Part shown: piece after piece, positions 8,771-16,615 of the stretch
Layout: each line of letters begins with the position of its first letter
Numbering within the stretch: position 1 is the first letter of the stretch
Source of the DNA: DASUKM01 sp036278735
GTDB lineage: Bacteria; Acidobacteriota; Vicinamibacteria; Vicinamibacterales; 2-12-FULL-66-21
Length of the DNA stretch: 64,000 nt
Assembly: GCA_036278735.1 (NCBI GenBank)
Contig: DASUKM010000009.1
Location: 1-64,000 of the forward strand
Direction: 5' to 3'
The notes under the pieces: generated by a model
Told to the model about the DNA's origin: nothing
Database searches by the model: none
The model's input: the letters and a program-made list of their open reading frames with translations, nothing else
Program-made: the position numbers and the translations under genes

Positions 8771-8812
8771 GCTACTGTTTCGGCTTGGTGTCAACTGGAA
8801 TCGATACGAAGC

Positions 8813-8857
8813 GGGTTCGGGGTTCGGGGTTCAGGGTTCCGAGCTGAGTTCCGGGGT
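8813..8857. repeat. Heptamer array, GGGTTCN
   Basis: Four clean units (GGGTTCG, GGGTTCG, GGGTTCA, GGGTTCC at 8813-8840) are followed by decayed units to about 8857. A single inverted CCCGAAC copy lies at 8874-8880. The array sits between the divergent gntR operon and the M20 gene. Confidence 0.8.
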
Positions 8858-8896
8858 CAGGCTCGCCCGGCACCCCGAACCCTCCCCCCCTTGATG

Positions 8897-8902
8897 TACA
8901 CT
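8897..8902 (+). promoter_or_regulatory. Candidate -10 for the M20 gene
   Basis: TACACT stands eight bases before the ATG at 8911 with no ribosome site between. Transcription would begin within a base or two of the start codon. No -35 match was seen at the usual distance. Confidence 0.4.
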
Positions 8903-8910
8903 CCCCGCCC

Positions 8911-10341
8911 ATGAAGCCGACCTGCGCCGCGCTGTTCGCTGCTGTCCTGCTTGCCGCCGTCCCCGCGTTCGCCCAGGAAACGCCGACCGAGCGCGGCGCG
9001 GCGCGCGACGTGATCCAGCGCATGGACGCGCTCGAGAAACGGGTCGACGCCGCGGCGCTCGTCCGGACGCTCGCCGTCCCCGACGCGGCGCGCGACGCGG
9101 TGGCGGCGCGCGCGAAAGCGCTGATGGACGGCGAACTGCTGGCCGTCAGCGACGACATCTGCACCCATCCCGAAATCGGGTTCAAGGAACACCGCTCCGT
9201 CGAGAAGCTCGCGGCCGTGCTGACGGCGCACCAGTTCGACGTCACGATGGGCGCCGCGGGGTTCGACACCGCGTTCGTCGCGAGATACCGCCAGAACCAC
9301 GGCGCCCCCAACCTCGGGGTGATCGTCGAGTACGATGCGCTGCGCGGAACGCAGGGGCCGTTTCACGGGGACCAGCACTGCGCGCAGGGGCCCGTCGGGA
9401 TCGCGGCGGCGGTCGCGGTCGCGGAATATCTGACGCAGCATCGTCTGCCCGGCAGCGTCACCGTGTTCGGGACGCCGGCCGAAGAGATGCTCGAGCCCAC
9501 CGCCAAGAAGGTGATGCACGCGGCGCACGTGTTCGACGGCATGGACGTCATCGTGCGCAGCCACTCGACGTCGGCGACCTCGCGGCCCGCGCCGGGGTTC
9601 GGGAGCTGCTGCCTCAACATCGACGGCGTCAAGTACACGTTCACCGGCGCCCCCGCGCACCAGATGACGGCGTGGAACGGCCGCAATGCGCTCACCGGCG
9701 TGATCCACCTGTTCGACAACATCGACGCGATGCGCAGCAACATGCGGCCCGAGGCGCGCATCCAGGGGATCGTCACCGAAGGAGGGGCGGCCCCAAACGT
9801 CGTCCCCGACCGCGCGCAGGCGGATTTCTACATCCGGTACCCCGACGAGGTCTATCTGACGCAGGTCCGCGAGTTCGTGGACAACGCGGCGAAAGCCGCG
9901 GCGCTCGCGACAGGCACGCGCGTGCAGATCGACAACTACGGATCGGCCCGCGACGGCATTTCCGTCGCGTCACTGTCCGAGGTCGCGTTCGCGTACATGA
10001 AAATGTACGGCGCGGGCAAAATCGAGCCCGATCCCGGCAAGCCGCAGGGCTACGAGGAAACCGGCACGGTGTCGCGCGACATTCCGGGCATCGGCTTCAC
10101 CGCCTACAGCTCAAATTTCCCGAACCATACGTACGGCATGGAGAAGGATGCGCTCACCGCCGTCGGCCACAACGGCTTCGTCGTCGACGCGCAGGCGATG
10201 GCCGCGCTGCTCCAGACGTTCGCCACGCACCCGGCCTATCGCGCCGCCGTTCAGCAGGAGTTCGCCGGCCTGAAGGCGCTCTTCGGCGACTACCTGGCGG
10301 ATCTGCAGAAGACGTACACGCGGCCATCGCTCGACAAATAA
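8911..10341 (+). CDS. Exported M20 family amidohydrolase/peptidase
   Basis: 476 residues with a signal peptide ending near AFAQE. The chain follows the M20 aminoacylase/p-aminobenzoyl-glutamate-hydrolase type: an early ICTHPEIGFKEHRS block, LGVIVEYDALRG, a metal-site region HGDQHCAQGPVG, the catalytic glutamate pair in FGTPAEEM, and a central lid domain starting near KYTFTGAPAHQ. C-terminal YSSNFPNHTYGME matches the last metal-ligand strand. Predicted role: hydrolysis of an amide bond in N-acyl or dipeptide substrates in the periplasm. The real substrate is not predictable. A candidate -10 (TACACT) lies just upstream. Confidence 0.88.
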   Translation: MKPTCAALFAAVLLAAVPAFAQETPTERGAARDVIQRMDALEKRVDAAALVRTLAVPDAARDAVAARAKALMDGELLAVSDDICTHPEIGFKEHRSVEKLAAVLTAHQFDVTMGAAGFDTAFVARYRQNHGAPNLGVIVEYDALRGTQGPFHGDQHCAQGPVGIAAAVAVAEYLTQHRLPGSVTVFGTPAEEMLEPTAKKVMHAAHVFDGMDVIVRSHSTSATSRPAPGFGSCCLNIDGVKYTFTGAPAHQMTAWNGRNALTGVIHLFDNIDAMRSNMRPEARIQGIVTEGGAAPNVVPDRAQADFYIRYPDEVYLTQVREFVDNAAKAAALATGTRVQIDNYGSARDGISVASLSEVAFAYMKMYGAGKIEPDPGKPQGYEETGTVSRDIPGIGFTAYSSNFPNHTYGMEKDALTAVGHNGFVVDAQAMAALLQTFATHPAYRAAVQQEFAGLKALFGDYLADLQKTYTRPSLDK

Positions 10342-10388
10342 CCCGAGAACCCGAGAACCCGAGAACCCGAGAACCCGAGAACCCGAGA
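10341..10388. repeat. Perfect octamer array, (ACCCGAGA)x6
   Basis: Six exact copies of ACCCGAGA start on the last base of the M20 stop codon and end three bases before the stop of the converging DUF2007 gene. It is the cleanest array with an 8-base period in the window. Confidence 0.95.
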
Positions 10389-10390
10389 AC

Positions 10391-10624
10391 CTACTGGAGC
10401 TCCGACAGCAGGCTTTTCGCCCTGTCCGCGTCTTCGGCCCGGACGACGAGTTCCGCTCCGCCGGTGATCGGGTTGAACCCCGTCCCGAGGACCCCCGCGC
10501 CGAACAGCCCCTGCACTTCCTCCCCCTTCACCGTGAACTCGATGTGGTCGCGCTCGAGGAGCGATTGGGCCAAGGCCAGACGCGCGGGGTCGCCCGAGCG
10601 AAACACCGTCACGAGCCCTTCCAC
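10391..10624 (-). CDS. DUF2007 domain protein
   Basis: 77 residues. GTG at 10624 is chosen because AAGGAGG lies five bases before it; a longer in-frame GTG start (10645) has no ribosome site. The sequence VTVFRSGDPARLALAQSLLERDHIEFTVKGEE with a later GAELVVRAEDADRAKSLL matches DUF2007, small ferredoxin-like-fold proteins sometimes called putative signal-transducing proteins. They are thought to bind a ligand or partner; nothing more specific is known. Its stop abuts the octamer array. Confidence 0.85.
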   Translation of the reverse strand: MEGLVTVFRSGDPARLALAQSLLERDHIEFTVKGEEVQGLFGAGVLGTGFNPITGGAELVVRAEDADRAKSLLSELQ

Positions 10625-10675
10625 GTCAGCCTCCTTCCGTGCCACGCGTCGATGGTATCTTCCGGCCTCGAGGGA

Positions 10676-12181
10676 TCAGGAGCCCCCCTTCGCTCGTTCG
10701 ATCTCCTTCGAGACGTCGCCAGCCTCGCGGCGCACCGCGTCGTCGGGTGCCAGCGCGCTCGCCGACTGCGCCTGCTGCAGAGCCTGCTCGAATTTCCGGG
10801 CACGCTCGAGCACCCTGGCCGCGGCGAGGTGATAGTAGGCGTTCGTCGGCTCGAGCGAGGTGGCGCGCAGCGCCATGCCGACGCCGGCGTCGTCGCCGAG
10901 GATCGATTGCGCCTCGCCGAGCATCGAATAGGCCGCCGCGTACCGGTTGTTCAGCGCGACCGCCTTGCCGAGCAGCCCCTTGACCTTCTGCAGCGTGGCC
11001 GAATCCGCTTCTCCGCGCCATGCCAACCGGGCGAGCCGGTAGTAGGCGTACGCGTCGGTGGTTCCGGCCTCCGCCGCGTGTGCGTACGCAGCGGAGGCGG
11101 CGTCCGCCTTGTTCTCGCGATCGAGCAGCAGGCCCTCGGCGACCCAGCTGTCGGGGGCCGGACCCGCTTTCCGGGCCTCGTCGATCGCCGCGCGCGATTC
11201 GACGGGACGTCCCATCGCCGCGCAAAACAGCGCGCGGCGGGAAGCGGCGTCTGCGGGACCGACCTGCGTCACGGTAAAGCCTTCGCGCTTCACGGATGCG
11301 TCGAGATTGAACTGCCGGAACGTGTAGACGTTCTTCGAGATGTAGACCCACAAGAGCCGCTGAACGTCCTCAGGGGATCCCAGCGCTTCGTGGAAGGCCG
11401 CCGCGGCACTGGTCCCGGCGTCGACCAGTTTCAGGTACTGATCCAGCTTCGACCAGCGCGCACCGTTGTCGGCGAACATCAGAAAGTGGACCAGCGCCCA
11501 CGACTCGGCGTCGAACCGCCGCAGCCCCTCTTCGGTCCGGAGCTCGGGGGAGTTCCCGTCCACGGCGAGCAGCTGCGCCACCGTGAGGCGCGCCCCCGAG
11601 CCGAGGACGCTGAGGTACCCGCGGATGGGCGGTCCGAGCAGCAGCTTCTGCTGCCGGACGACCGTGTTGCTCAGTACCGCGGCGAACCCGCGCCGGAACC
11701 AGAGCGGCACGTTGGCGGGCAGCGTCTGCATCAAGATGAGCGAGGCGTACGAGAAGTAGGCCTGTTGATAGGGATTGCGGTCCCAGTTGTCCGCCGAGAG
11801 GACGTCGGTGCGCAGCGCCAGATAATTTTGATCGGCCCCCTCGCCCCAGACGCTGACAGGATGCACCGCGTCGTTCTTTTCCCAGTACTGCGGCGCAAGC
11901 GCCTTCATCGACTTCTCGTCCTTCACCGCGAAAATTTCGAGCGGCTTGTCGAGGTCGACATGGAGCCAGGGCCACAGCGCGGCAATCGCGCTGCGGATCT
12001 GTTCGAATTCCCACGCGACCATCGTCGCGTCTCCCCGCGAGGCGTTCGAGGTGACCGCGAAATGCGGACTCCTGACCTCGGTCCACTTGTCCGCCGCGCG
12101 CGCGGCCGATGGCCGCACGATCGCCGCGATGGCCGCACCACACACCAGCACTCGTCGACGGGTCCGGATTGGCAACCTCAT
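10676..12181 (-). CDS. Exported TPR protein with an N-terminal peptidase-like (DUF1570-type) region
   Basis: 501 residues. The ATG at 12181 gives a Tat-like or Sec signal (MRLPIRTRRRVLVCGAAIAA, ending SAARAAD); the frame is open further upstream only as a shadow of the divergent gene. Residues ~30-270 contain WTEVRSPHFAVTSNASRG and WFRRGFAAVLSNTVV, recalling metallopeptidase-derived DUF1570 domains, but the HExxH motif is absent: the glycine-phenylalanine pair RRGFAAV occupies that place. Residues ~300-500 are TPR-like helix pairs (SWVAEGLLLDRENKADAASAAYAHAAEAG). Likely a non-enzymatic periplasmic scaffold. It is transcribed away from another TPR protein. Confidence 0.75.
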   Translation of the reverse strand: MRLPIRTRRRVLVCGAAIAAIVRPSAARAADKWTEVRSPHFAVTSNASRGDATMVAWEFEQIRSAIAALWPWLHVDLDKPLEIFAVKDEKSMKALAPQYWEKNDAVHPVSVWGEGADQNYLALRTDVLSADNWDRNPYQQAYFSYASLILMQTLPANVPLWFRRGFAAVLSNTVVRQQKLLLGPPIRGYLSVLGSGARLTVAQLLAVDGNSPELRTEEGLRRFDAESWALVHFLMFADNGARWSKLDQYLKLVDAGTSAAAAFHEALGSPEDVQRLLWVYISKNVYTFRQFNLDASVKREGFTVTQVGPADAASRRALFCAAMGRPVESRAAIDEARKAGPAPDSWVAEGLLLDRENKADAASAAYAHAAEAGTTDAYAYYRLARLAWRGEADSATLQKVKGLLGKAVALNNRYAAAYSMLGEAQSILGDDAGVGMALRATSLEPTNAYYHLAAARVLERARKFEQALQQAQSASALAPDDAVRREAGDVSKEIERAKGGS

Positions 12182-12292
12182 GCGCGATACTCTGTCCCCT
12201 TGGCGGGCCCGCGTCAATATCGGCGTCCGCGTCGGCCCGCTCCGCGGCGCGGGCCGCGCCAGAGAACCGAGGCGCACCGGGGCGGGCTGCAA

Positions 12293-12298
12293 TACACT
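12293..12298 (+). promoter_or_regulatory. Candidate -10 giving a leaderless mRNA
   Basis: TACACT is followed by exactly six bases and then the ATG at 12305, so the start of transcription would coincide with the start codon. The same geometry is seen before three other genes in the window (25409, 40511, 48133). Confidence 0.5.
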
Positions 12299-12304
12299 GT
12301 ACGC

Positions 12305-13240
12305 ATGAAATTGCGTCAGCTGGCCCGCCTGGCCGCAGGTGCCTCGTTCGCCGTCGTATCGGTGTCCGTCGCGGCCCAGCAGAGCGTCGCGCCTCACGCC
12401 TCTGAGGCAGACCTCGTCCGCCAGGGACAGCAGCAGCAGCGCCAGGGCCACCTGGACGCCGCACTGTCCGCCTATCGTCAGGCGCTCGCCGCGGCGCCCG
12501 ACTCGTACCAGGCCAACTATCAGGCAGGGGCCGTCCTCGACCTGCTCGGCAGGTACGACGCGGCGCGCCCCCGTTTCCAGAAGGCGATCGACGTCGCCCC
12601 GACGCCCCAGAACAAGGTGAGCGCCCAACGCGGCATGGCCGTCTCGTACGGCTTCACCCGCGACTGCAAGGATGCCGAGAAGTACGAAGCGCAGGCGTAC
12701 CAGTATTTCCTGTCGGTGAAGGATTACTACAACGTCGGCGAGATGGCCGACGAACTGGCCCGCCTGTGTCTGGAGGCGAACGACCTGGACACGGCGCAGT
12801 CGTGGTACCGGAAGGGGCACACGCAGGGGCTGCTGCAGCCGGACATCACCCCCGCGCGGAAGGATCTCTGGGCGTTCCGGTGGGAAAGCGCGCTCGCGCG
12901 GGTCGCCGCGCGCCGCGGCCGCAAAGAGGAGGCGCAGAAGCACGTGGCCGCCGCGAAGGCGATCCTCGACAGGGGAACCAATCCCAGTCAGGCGCCGTTC
13001 TTCCCGTACTTGACCGGCTACGTCGCCTTCTACGCCGGCGACTACAAGACGGCCCTCGCCGATCTGCAGAAGGGCAACCAGGGGGACCCGTTCGTGCTGG
13101 CGCTGATCGCGCAGTCGTACGACGCGCTCGGCGGGGCCGCGAACGCGAAAGCCGCCTACGAGCAGATCATGACGATCACCGTCCACAACCCGACCGCCGC
13201 GTACGCGCGCCCGATCGCGCGCAAGGCGCTGGGGAGGTGA
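12305..13240 (+). CDS. Exported TPR protein
   Basis: 311 residues with a signal peptide (MKLRQLARLAAGASFAVVSV, ending VAAQQ). Tetratricopeptide units are visible: residues ~35-100 (GQQQQRQGHLDAALSAYRQA followed by YQANYQAGAVLDLLGRYDAARPRFQKA) and again ~210-300 (YVAFYAGDYKTALADLQKG; LIAQSYDALGGAANAKAAYEQ). No catalytic domain is present, so a protein-binding scaffold in the periplasm is the reasonable guess. It is transcribed divergently from the other TPR gene across a 123-base gap that holds the promoters. No ribosome site precedes the ATG. Confidence 0.8.
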   Translation: MKLRQLARLAAGASFAVVSVSVAAQQSVAPHASEADLVRQGQQQQRQGHLDAALSAYRQALAAAPDSYQANYQAGAVLDLLGRYDAARPRFQKAIDVAPTPQNKVSAQRGMAVSYGFTRDCKDAEKYEAQAYQYFLSVKDYYNVGEMADELARLCLEANDLDTAQSWYRKGHTQGLLQPDITPARKDLWAFRWESALARVAARRGRKEEAQKHVAAAKAILDRGTNPSQAPFFPYLTGYVAFYAGDYKTALADLQKGNQGDPFVLALIAQSYDALGGAANAKAAYEQIMTITVHNPTAAYARPIARKALGR

Positions 13241-13246
13241 CGGCCG

Positions 13247-14671
13247 CTACCAGAGGCCGACTCTTCCGCGGACCGACGCGATCAGCTTCTGCGGGTCGAA
13301 GCCGACGCCCTGTTTGAACACGGTCTCCACCTTGCGGACATCGGCGATGTTCGCCGACGGATCGCCGTCGACCACGACGAGATCGGCCTGCTTGCCCACC
13401 GCGATCGTCCCCACCCGCGCCGCGCGCCCGAGATAGGTCGCCGCGTTCGACGTCCCGATCCGGATCGCCTCGACCGGCGTGAACCCCGCTTCGACCAGCA
13501 GTTCGAGCTCGCGCTGATTCGAGAAGCCGGGCACCACGCCGCCGTAGCCGGTCGGGTCGGTGCCGGCCAGCAGCAGGCCGCCCGCCCGGGCGAACGCGCG
13601 TTCGAGCGCCATCCCCTTCGGGAACAGCGTGCGGTACAGCGAGGTCGGATTCTGCTGGATGCGCGCGTAGGTCTGCTCGAACTGCTGCTTCAATTCCGGC
13701 AGGAGCACGTCGAGCCCCGGCGGCTCGGGACGTCCGGGCGTGAACGTCTCGAAGACGGTGAGGGTCGAGGTCAGCGCCACGTGATGATCGACGAGCGTCT
13801 TCACGAGCGCCTTGAAGGGCTCGCCGTTCTCGTCGACGGCGGCGAGGGCGCGCTGGCCGACCGCCTGCCCCGGGCAGACGTCCGGCTGCTTGTCGGGAAC
13901 GAAATCGGTCGCCACCATGAAGCCGTGTTCGAGGTTGTCGATCCCGAGCGCCGCCGCCTCGGCGTACGTGACCGAGCAGAGATGCCCGGTGATCTTCAGG
14001 CCGCGCGCGTGCGCCTCGTCCGCGGCGGCGCGCAGCTCGTCCCGCGTAATCGTCATGTACGCCTTGAACGAGGTCGCCCCCATATCGGCCCAGTAATCCA
14101 CCTGCCGCCGCGCGTCGCCGGCATCCTTCAGCGCGCGCATCTGCAGGAACGTATTCGGGCCGGTGAGGTACGGCGCCGTCGTGTCGAGTGCCGGCCCTGG
14201 CTGCTGCCCCTCGTCGATCTGCCGCTTCAGGACGAAGTCCATGAAGCCGTTCGTGTTCCCGCCCGTCCTCATCGTCGTGACCCCGCCGGCGAGATAGAGG
14301 CGAACGAAGCTCTCGCCCACCTGGCCGTAGACGCCGGGGCCGGTCGGGTAATAGAGGTGCTCGTGCACCATGACGAGCCCGGGGATGACCGACTTGCCGG
14401 TCAGGTCGATGGTCGTGGCCCCCTCCGGGACCGGCGTGTCAGACGAGGCGCCGAAGGCGGCGATGTCGCCGTTGCGGATCACGATCGTCTGATCCGCGCG
14501 CGCGGGGGCGCCGGTCCCGTCGATGACGCGCGCGTGCGTCAAGGCGACGACCGGCGCATCCACCTTGATGAAGGCGCGCACCGCGTTGCTGAACGAGGGG
14601 GGCGCCTGCGCGCCGGGACAGACGACACAGCAGGCGACCAGCAGCAGCGTCAGGAGGAGACGTCGAGACAC
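13247..14671 (-). CDS. Exported amidohydrolase family protein
   Basis: 474 residues with a GTG start preceded by GGAAAGGA and a signal peptide ending near PGAQA. Metal-dependent amidohydrolase fold: beta-sandwich with ALTHARVIDGTGAPA, the HxH pair (H103, H105 in MVHEHLYYP), a carboxylated-lysine candidate in TSFKAYMTI, histidines in KITGHLC and DNLEHGF, and the aspartate in LLAGTDPTG. This is the imidazolonepropionase/prolidase-like group of secreted deacylases common in Acidobacteriota. The bond cleaved is not predictable. It converges with the TPR gene (6 bases between stops). Confidence 0.9.
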   Translation of the reverse strand: MSRRLLLTLLLVACCVVCPGAQAPPSFSNAVRAFIKVDAPVVALTHARVIDGTGAPARADQTIVIRNGDIAAFGASSDTPVPEGATTIDLTGKSVIPGLVMVHEHLYYPTGPGVYGQVGESFVRLYLAGGVTTMRTGGNTNGFMDFVLKRQIDEGQQPGPALDTTAPYLTGPNTFLQMRALKDAGDARRQVDYWADMGATSFKAYMTITRDELRAAADEAHARGLKITGHLCSVTYAEAAALGIDNLEHGFMVATDFVPDKQPDVCPGQAVGQRALAAVDENGEPFKALVKTLVDHHVALTSTLTVFETFTPGRPEPPGLDVLLPELKQQFEQTYARIQQNPTSLYRTLFPKGMALERAFARAGGLLLAGTDPTGYGGVVPGFSNQRELELLVEAGFTPVEAIRIGTSNAATYLGRAARVGTIAVGKQADLVVVDGDPSANIADVRKVETVFKQGVGFDPQKLIASVRGRVGLW

Positions 14672-14710
14672 TCGAGATCCTTTCCGGCTCGCGCGAGACC
14701 CGCGGCGTGG

Positions 14711-16150
14711 CTAGAACGCGAAGTCGATGCCGACCACGGGGCTGAGACGGCTCTTGAGGCCGCCGTCCGTCAACGGCATGAGCAGGCTGGCCGTCACCAG
14801 CAGATTGCCGCGCGGATTGTACTTCGCGCCGATCGTCCCGAACACGAGATTGAGGTTGCCGGGCCGCGGCTGGAACTCGAGGAACTGCGACATGTGCGGC
14901 GGCAGCACCTTGGGACCTGGCAGCTCGTACTGGAACGTTTTGTCCATCATGTCCAGACGTCCGGCCTTCCGCAGCGTGCGGCCGACGATATCGCCGAGCA
15001 CGGTGAGGCGCGGGCTGGCGACGAACTCGGCGCCGCCGGCGTATCCGATTTCGTCGGGAAAGTCGCCGGTCGAGACGATCGCCGTGCCCGGCACGGTCGT
15101 GCCGTTCTTCCGCGAGAGCGTGTAGCTCGCGTTGACGTGCTCGGCCAGGCGGCTCTGCCCCGTCGATCCGATGAGCGTGATCTTCCCCTGCGTGCTCCCG
15201 CCGAGCAGATTGGACTCGTCGCCGGTCGGCAGCCGCAGGTCGAGACCGACGGCCACGCCGCCCCCAGGAAAATCGGCGACCCGGTACTTCGACCGCAGCA
15301 GCACGTCCCCGAGGCCCGTGGCCGAGCCGCTCCTCGCAAATGTCTTCTGCGTCGCCGTCGGATCGCCGGCGACGAACGTATGGATCAGCGGGTTCGACGA
15401 CGTCGAGAGCCGGATGATCGTGGCGAGCACCTTCGCGTCGAGGCTGACGCGGACGATCGGCACGGCGATCCCGACGTCGAGGCGGTTCGTCACGCCGTAG
15501 TTGCCGAAGAGCGCGAATGTGTCGCTGGTGATGCGCATCGACAGCGCCGCCTGGATCACGTCCCCTTCGAAGAACGGCGACAGATTGGTGCCGTCCGGCG
15601 TCTGGTTGACGCCGAAGAAGGGGGGGGCCACCGCGCCCGACCCGGCCGAGCAGCAGTCCTCGTGGTGCAGGTAGAAGTCGATGGACCCGTCGCCCAGATT
15701 GCTCCCCTCGATGCTCGAATAGCTGACGTGCTGGTAATTGAACCCGGCGCTGAACCGGTGCCGGCCGTTGGTCGTCGCGCGCTCCGCGAACGCCGGCCCG
15801 AAGCTCGAGCTGCCACGGCGGAACGTGCCGAGACCGGGGTCGAAGGTGTACGTGAAGCCGCCGGTGGACGATCCGATCGGGAACGAGGCGAGCTGGTCGC
15901 CGATCAGTTTGTTGACGCTTTCGACAATCGCGACCTCCGGATTGTCCGGGTCGTCGCTGCCGAAGGGGCTGAAGTGCGCCGAATGCGACAACCCCGGCGT
16001 TGTCGGCGTCGGCAGCGTGACGTCGCGCAGAATCAGATCCGGCAGCAGGCTCGACAGCGACGTCTGCCCCTGGGCGAACGCGGGCGACGCCGCGAACCCC
16101 ACCGCCCCGGCCCACACCACGATCAGCGTTCGAATCCTTCGATGATCCAT
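14711..16150 (-). CDS. Outer-membrane beta-barrel protein of transporter type
   Basis: 479 residues. Signal peptide ends at PAFAQG. The body alternates polar and hydrophobic residues in strands (LFGNYGVTNRLDVGIAVPIVRV; KYRVADFPGGGVAVGLDLRLPTGD) and the chain ends in phenylalanine (VVGIDFAF), the signature for outer-membrane insertion. The pattern 'VTNRLDVGIAVPIV ... LRLPTGD' is typical of meta-pathway phenol-degradation-like/transporter barrels of unknown solute. AGGAGG four bases before the ATG fixes the start, which lies inside the 3' end of the upstream NTF2-like gene (28-base overlap). Those two are certainly cotranscribed. Confidence 0.82.
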   Translation of the reverse strand: MDHRRIRTLIVVWAGAVGFAASPAFAQGQTSLSSLLPDLILRDVTLPTPTTPGLSHSAHFSPFGSDDPDNPEVAIVESVNKLIGDQLASFPIGSSTGGFTYTFDPGLGTFRRGSSSFGPAFAERATTNGRHRFSAGFNYQHVSYSSIEGSNLGDGSIDFYLHHEDCCSAGSGAVAPPFFGVNQTPDGTNLSPFFEGDVIQAALSMRITSDTFALFGNYGVTNRLDVGIAVPIVRVSLDAKVLATIIRLSTSSNPLIHTFVAGDPTATQKTFARSGSATGLGDVLLRSKYRVADFPGGGVAVGLDLRLPTGDESNLLGGSTQGKITLIGSTGQSRLAEHVNASYTLSRKNGTTVPGTAIVSTGDFPDEIGYAGGAEFVASPRLTVLGDIVGRTLRKAGRLDMMDKTFQYELPGPKVLPPHMSQFLEFQPRPGNLNLVFGTIGAKYNPRGNLLVTASLLMPLTDGGLKSRLSPVVGIDFAF

Positions 16151-16542
16151 AGGGCCTCCTGTTTACGAAGCTGCATCACCCGGGTCACGGTCGTCGTCTG
16201 CTTCGCGCCGGCTTTGGGGGTCAGCGTCTGGGTCACCCGGCAGCTCACCCGCATGCTGGCGCTGCCGCTCGAGAGCACGCGGACGTTGTCGATCGCGACG
16301 TCGAGCGAGCGCATCTGTTTGAACGCTTGTTTCAGCGTGTCGACGTCGATCGAGGGCTGCACCTTCTTCACGGCGTCGGCATCGAGCGAGGCGAGCGCCG
16401 CCGAATAGCGCTGGAGCACGTCGCGCGCCACGGCATCGAGCGTTCGATCCGCGGGCTCCTGCGCCGCGACAGGTGTCCCCGCCCCCAGCGGGAGCAGCGC
16501 GACGATGAGCGCGAACACGCGCCACAGAAAACGCCTGGGCAT
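16123..16542 (-). CDS. Exported NTF2/SnoaL-like protein
   Basis: 139 residues. The ATG at 16542 starts a clear signal peptide (MPRRFLWRVFALIVALLPL, ending VAAQE); upstream in-frame codons have no such signal. The mature part (DVLQRYSAALASLDADAVKKVQP ... RVSCRVTQTLTPKAG ... KQEALWIIEGFER) has the helix-then-curved-sheet pattern of NTF2-like domains with one conserved tryptophan near the end. Such domains bind small ligands or act as accessory modules. Its last 28 bases overlap the start of the beta-barrel gene. Confidence 0.72.
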   Translation of the reverse strand: MPRRFLWRVFALIVALLPLGAGTPVAAQEPADRTLDAVARDVLQRYSAALASLDADAVKKVQPSIDVDTLKQAFKQMRSLDVAIDNVRVLSSGSASMRVSCRVTQTLTPKAGAKQTTTVTRVMQLRKQEALWIIEGFER

Positions 16543-16615
16543 GATGAGGACGCCTGACGGATCCGCCACTGTAGCATGGGCCGCCACGGACGGCACGGAC
16601 GAGGCCGCCGCAGGC

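Noticed and set aside
10676..12181. Active metallopeptidase call for the TPR protein
   Set aside because: The DUF1570-like region lacks HExxH, so only a scaffold role is proposed.
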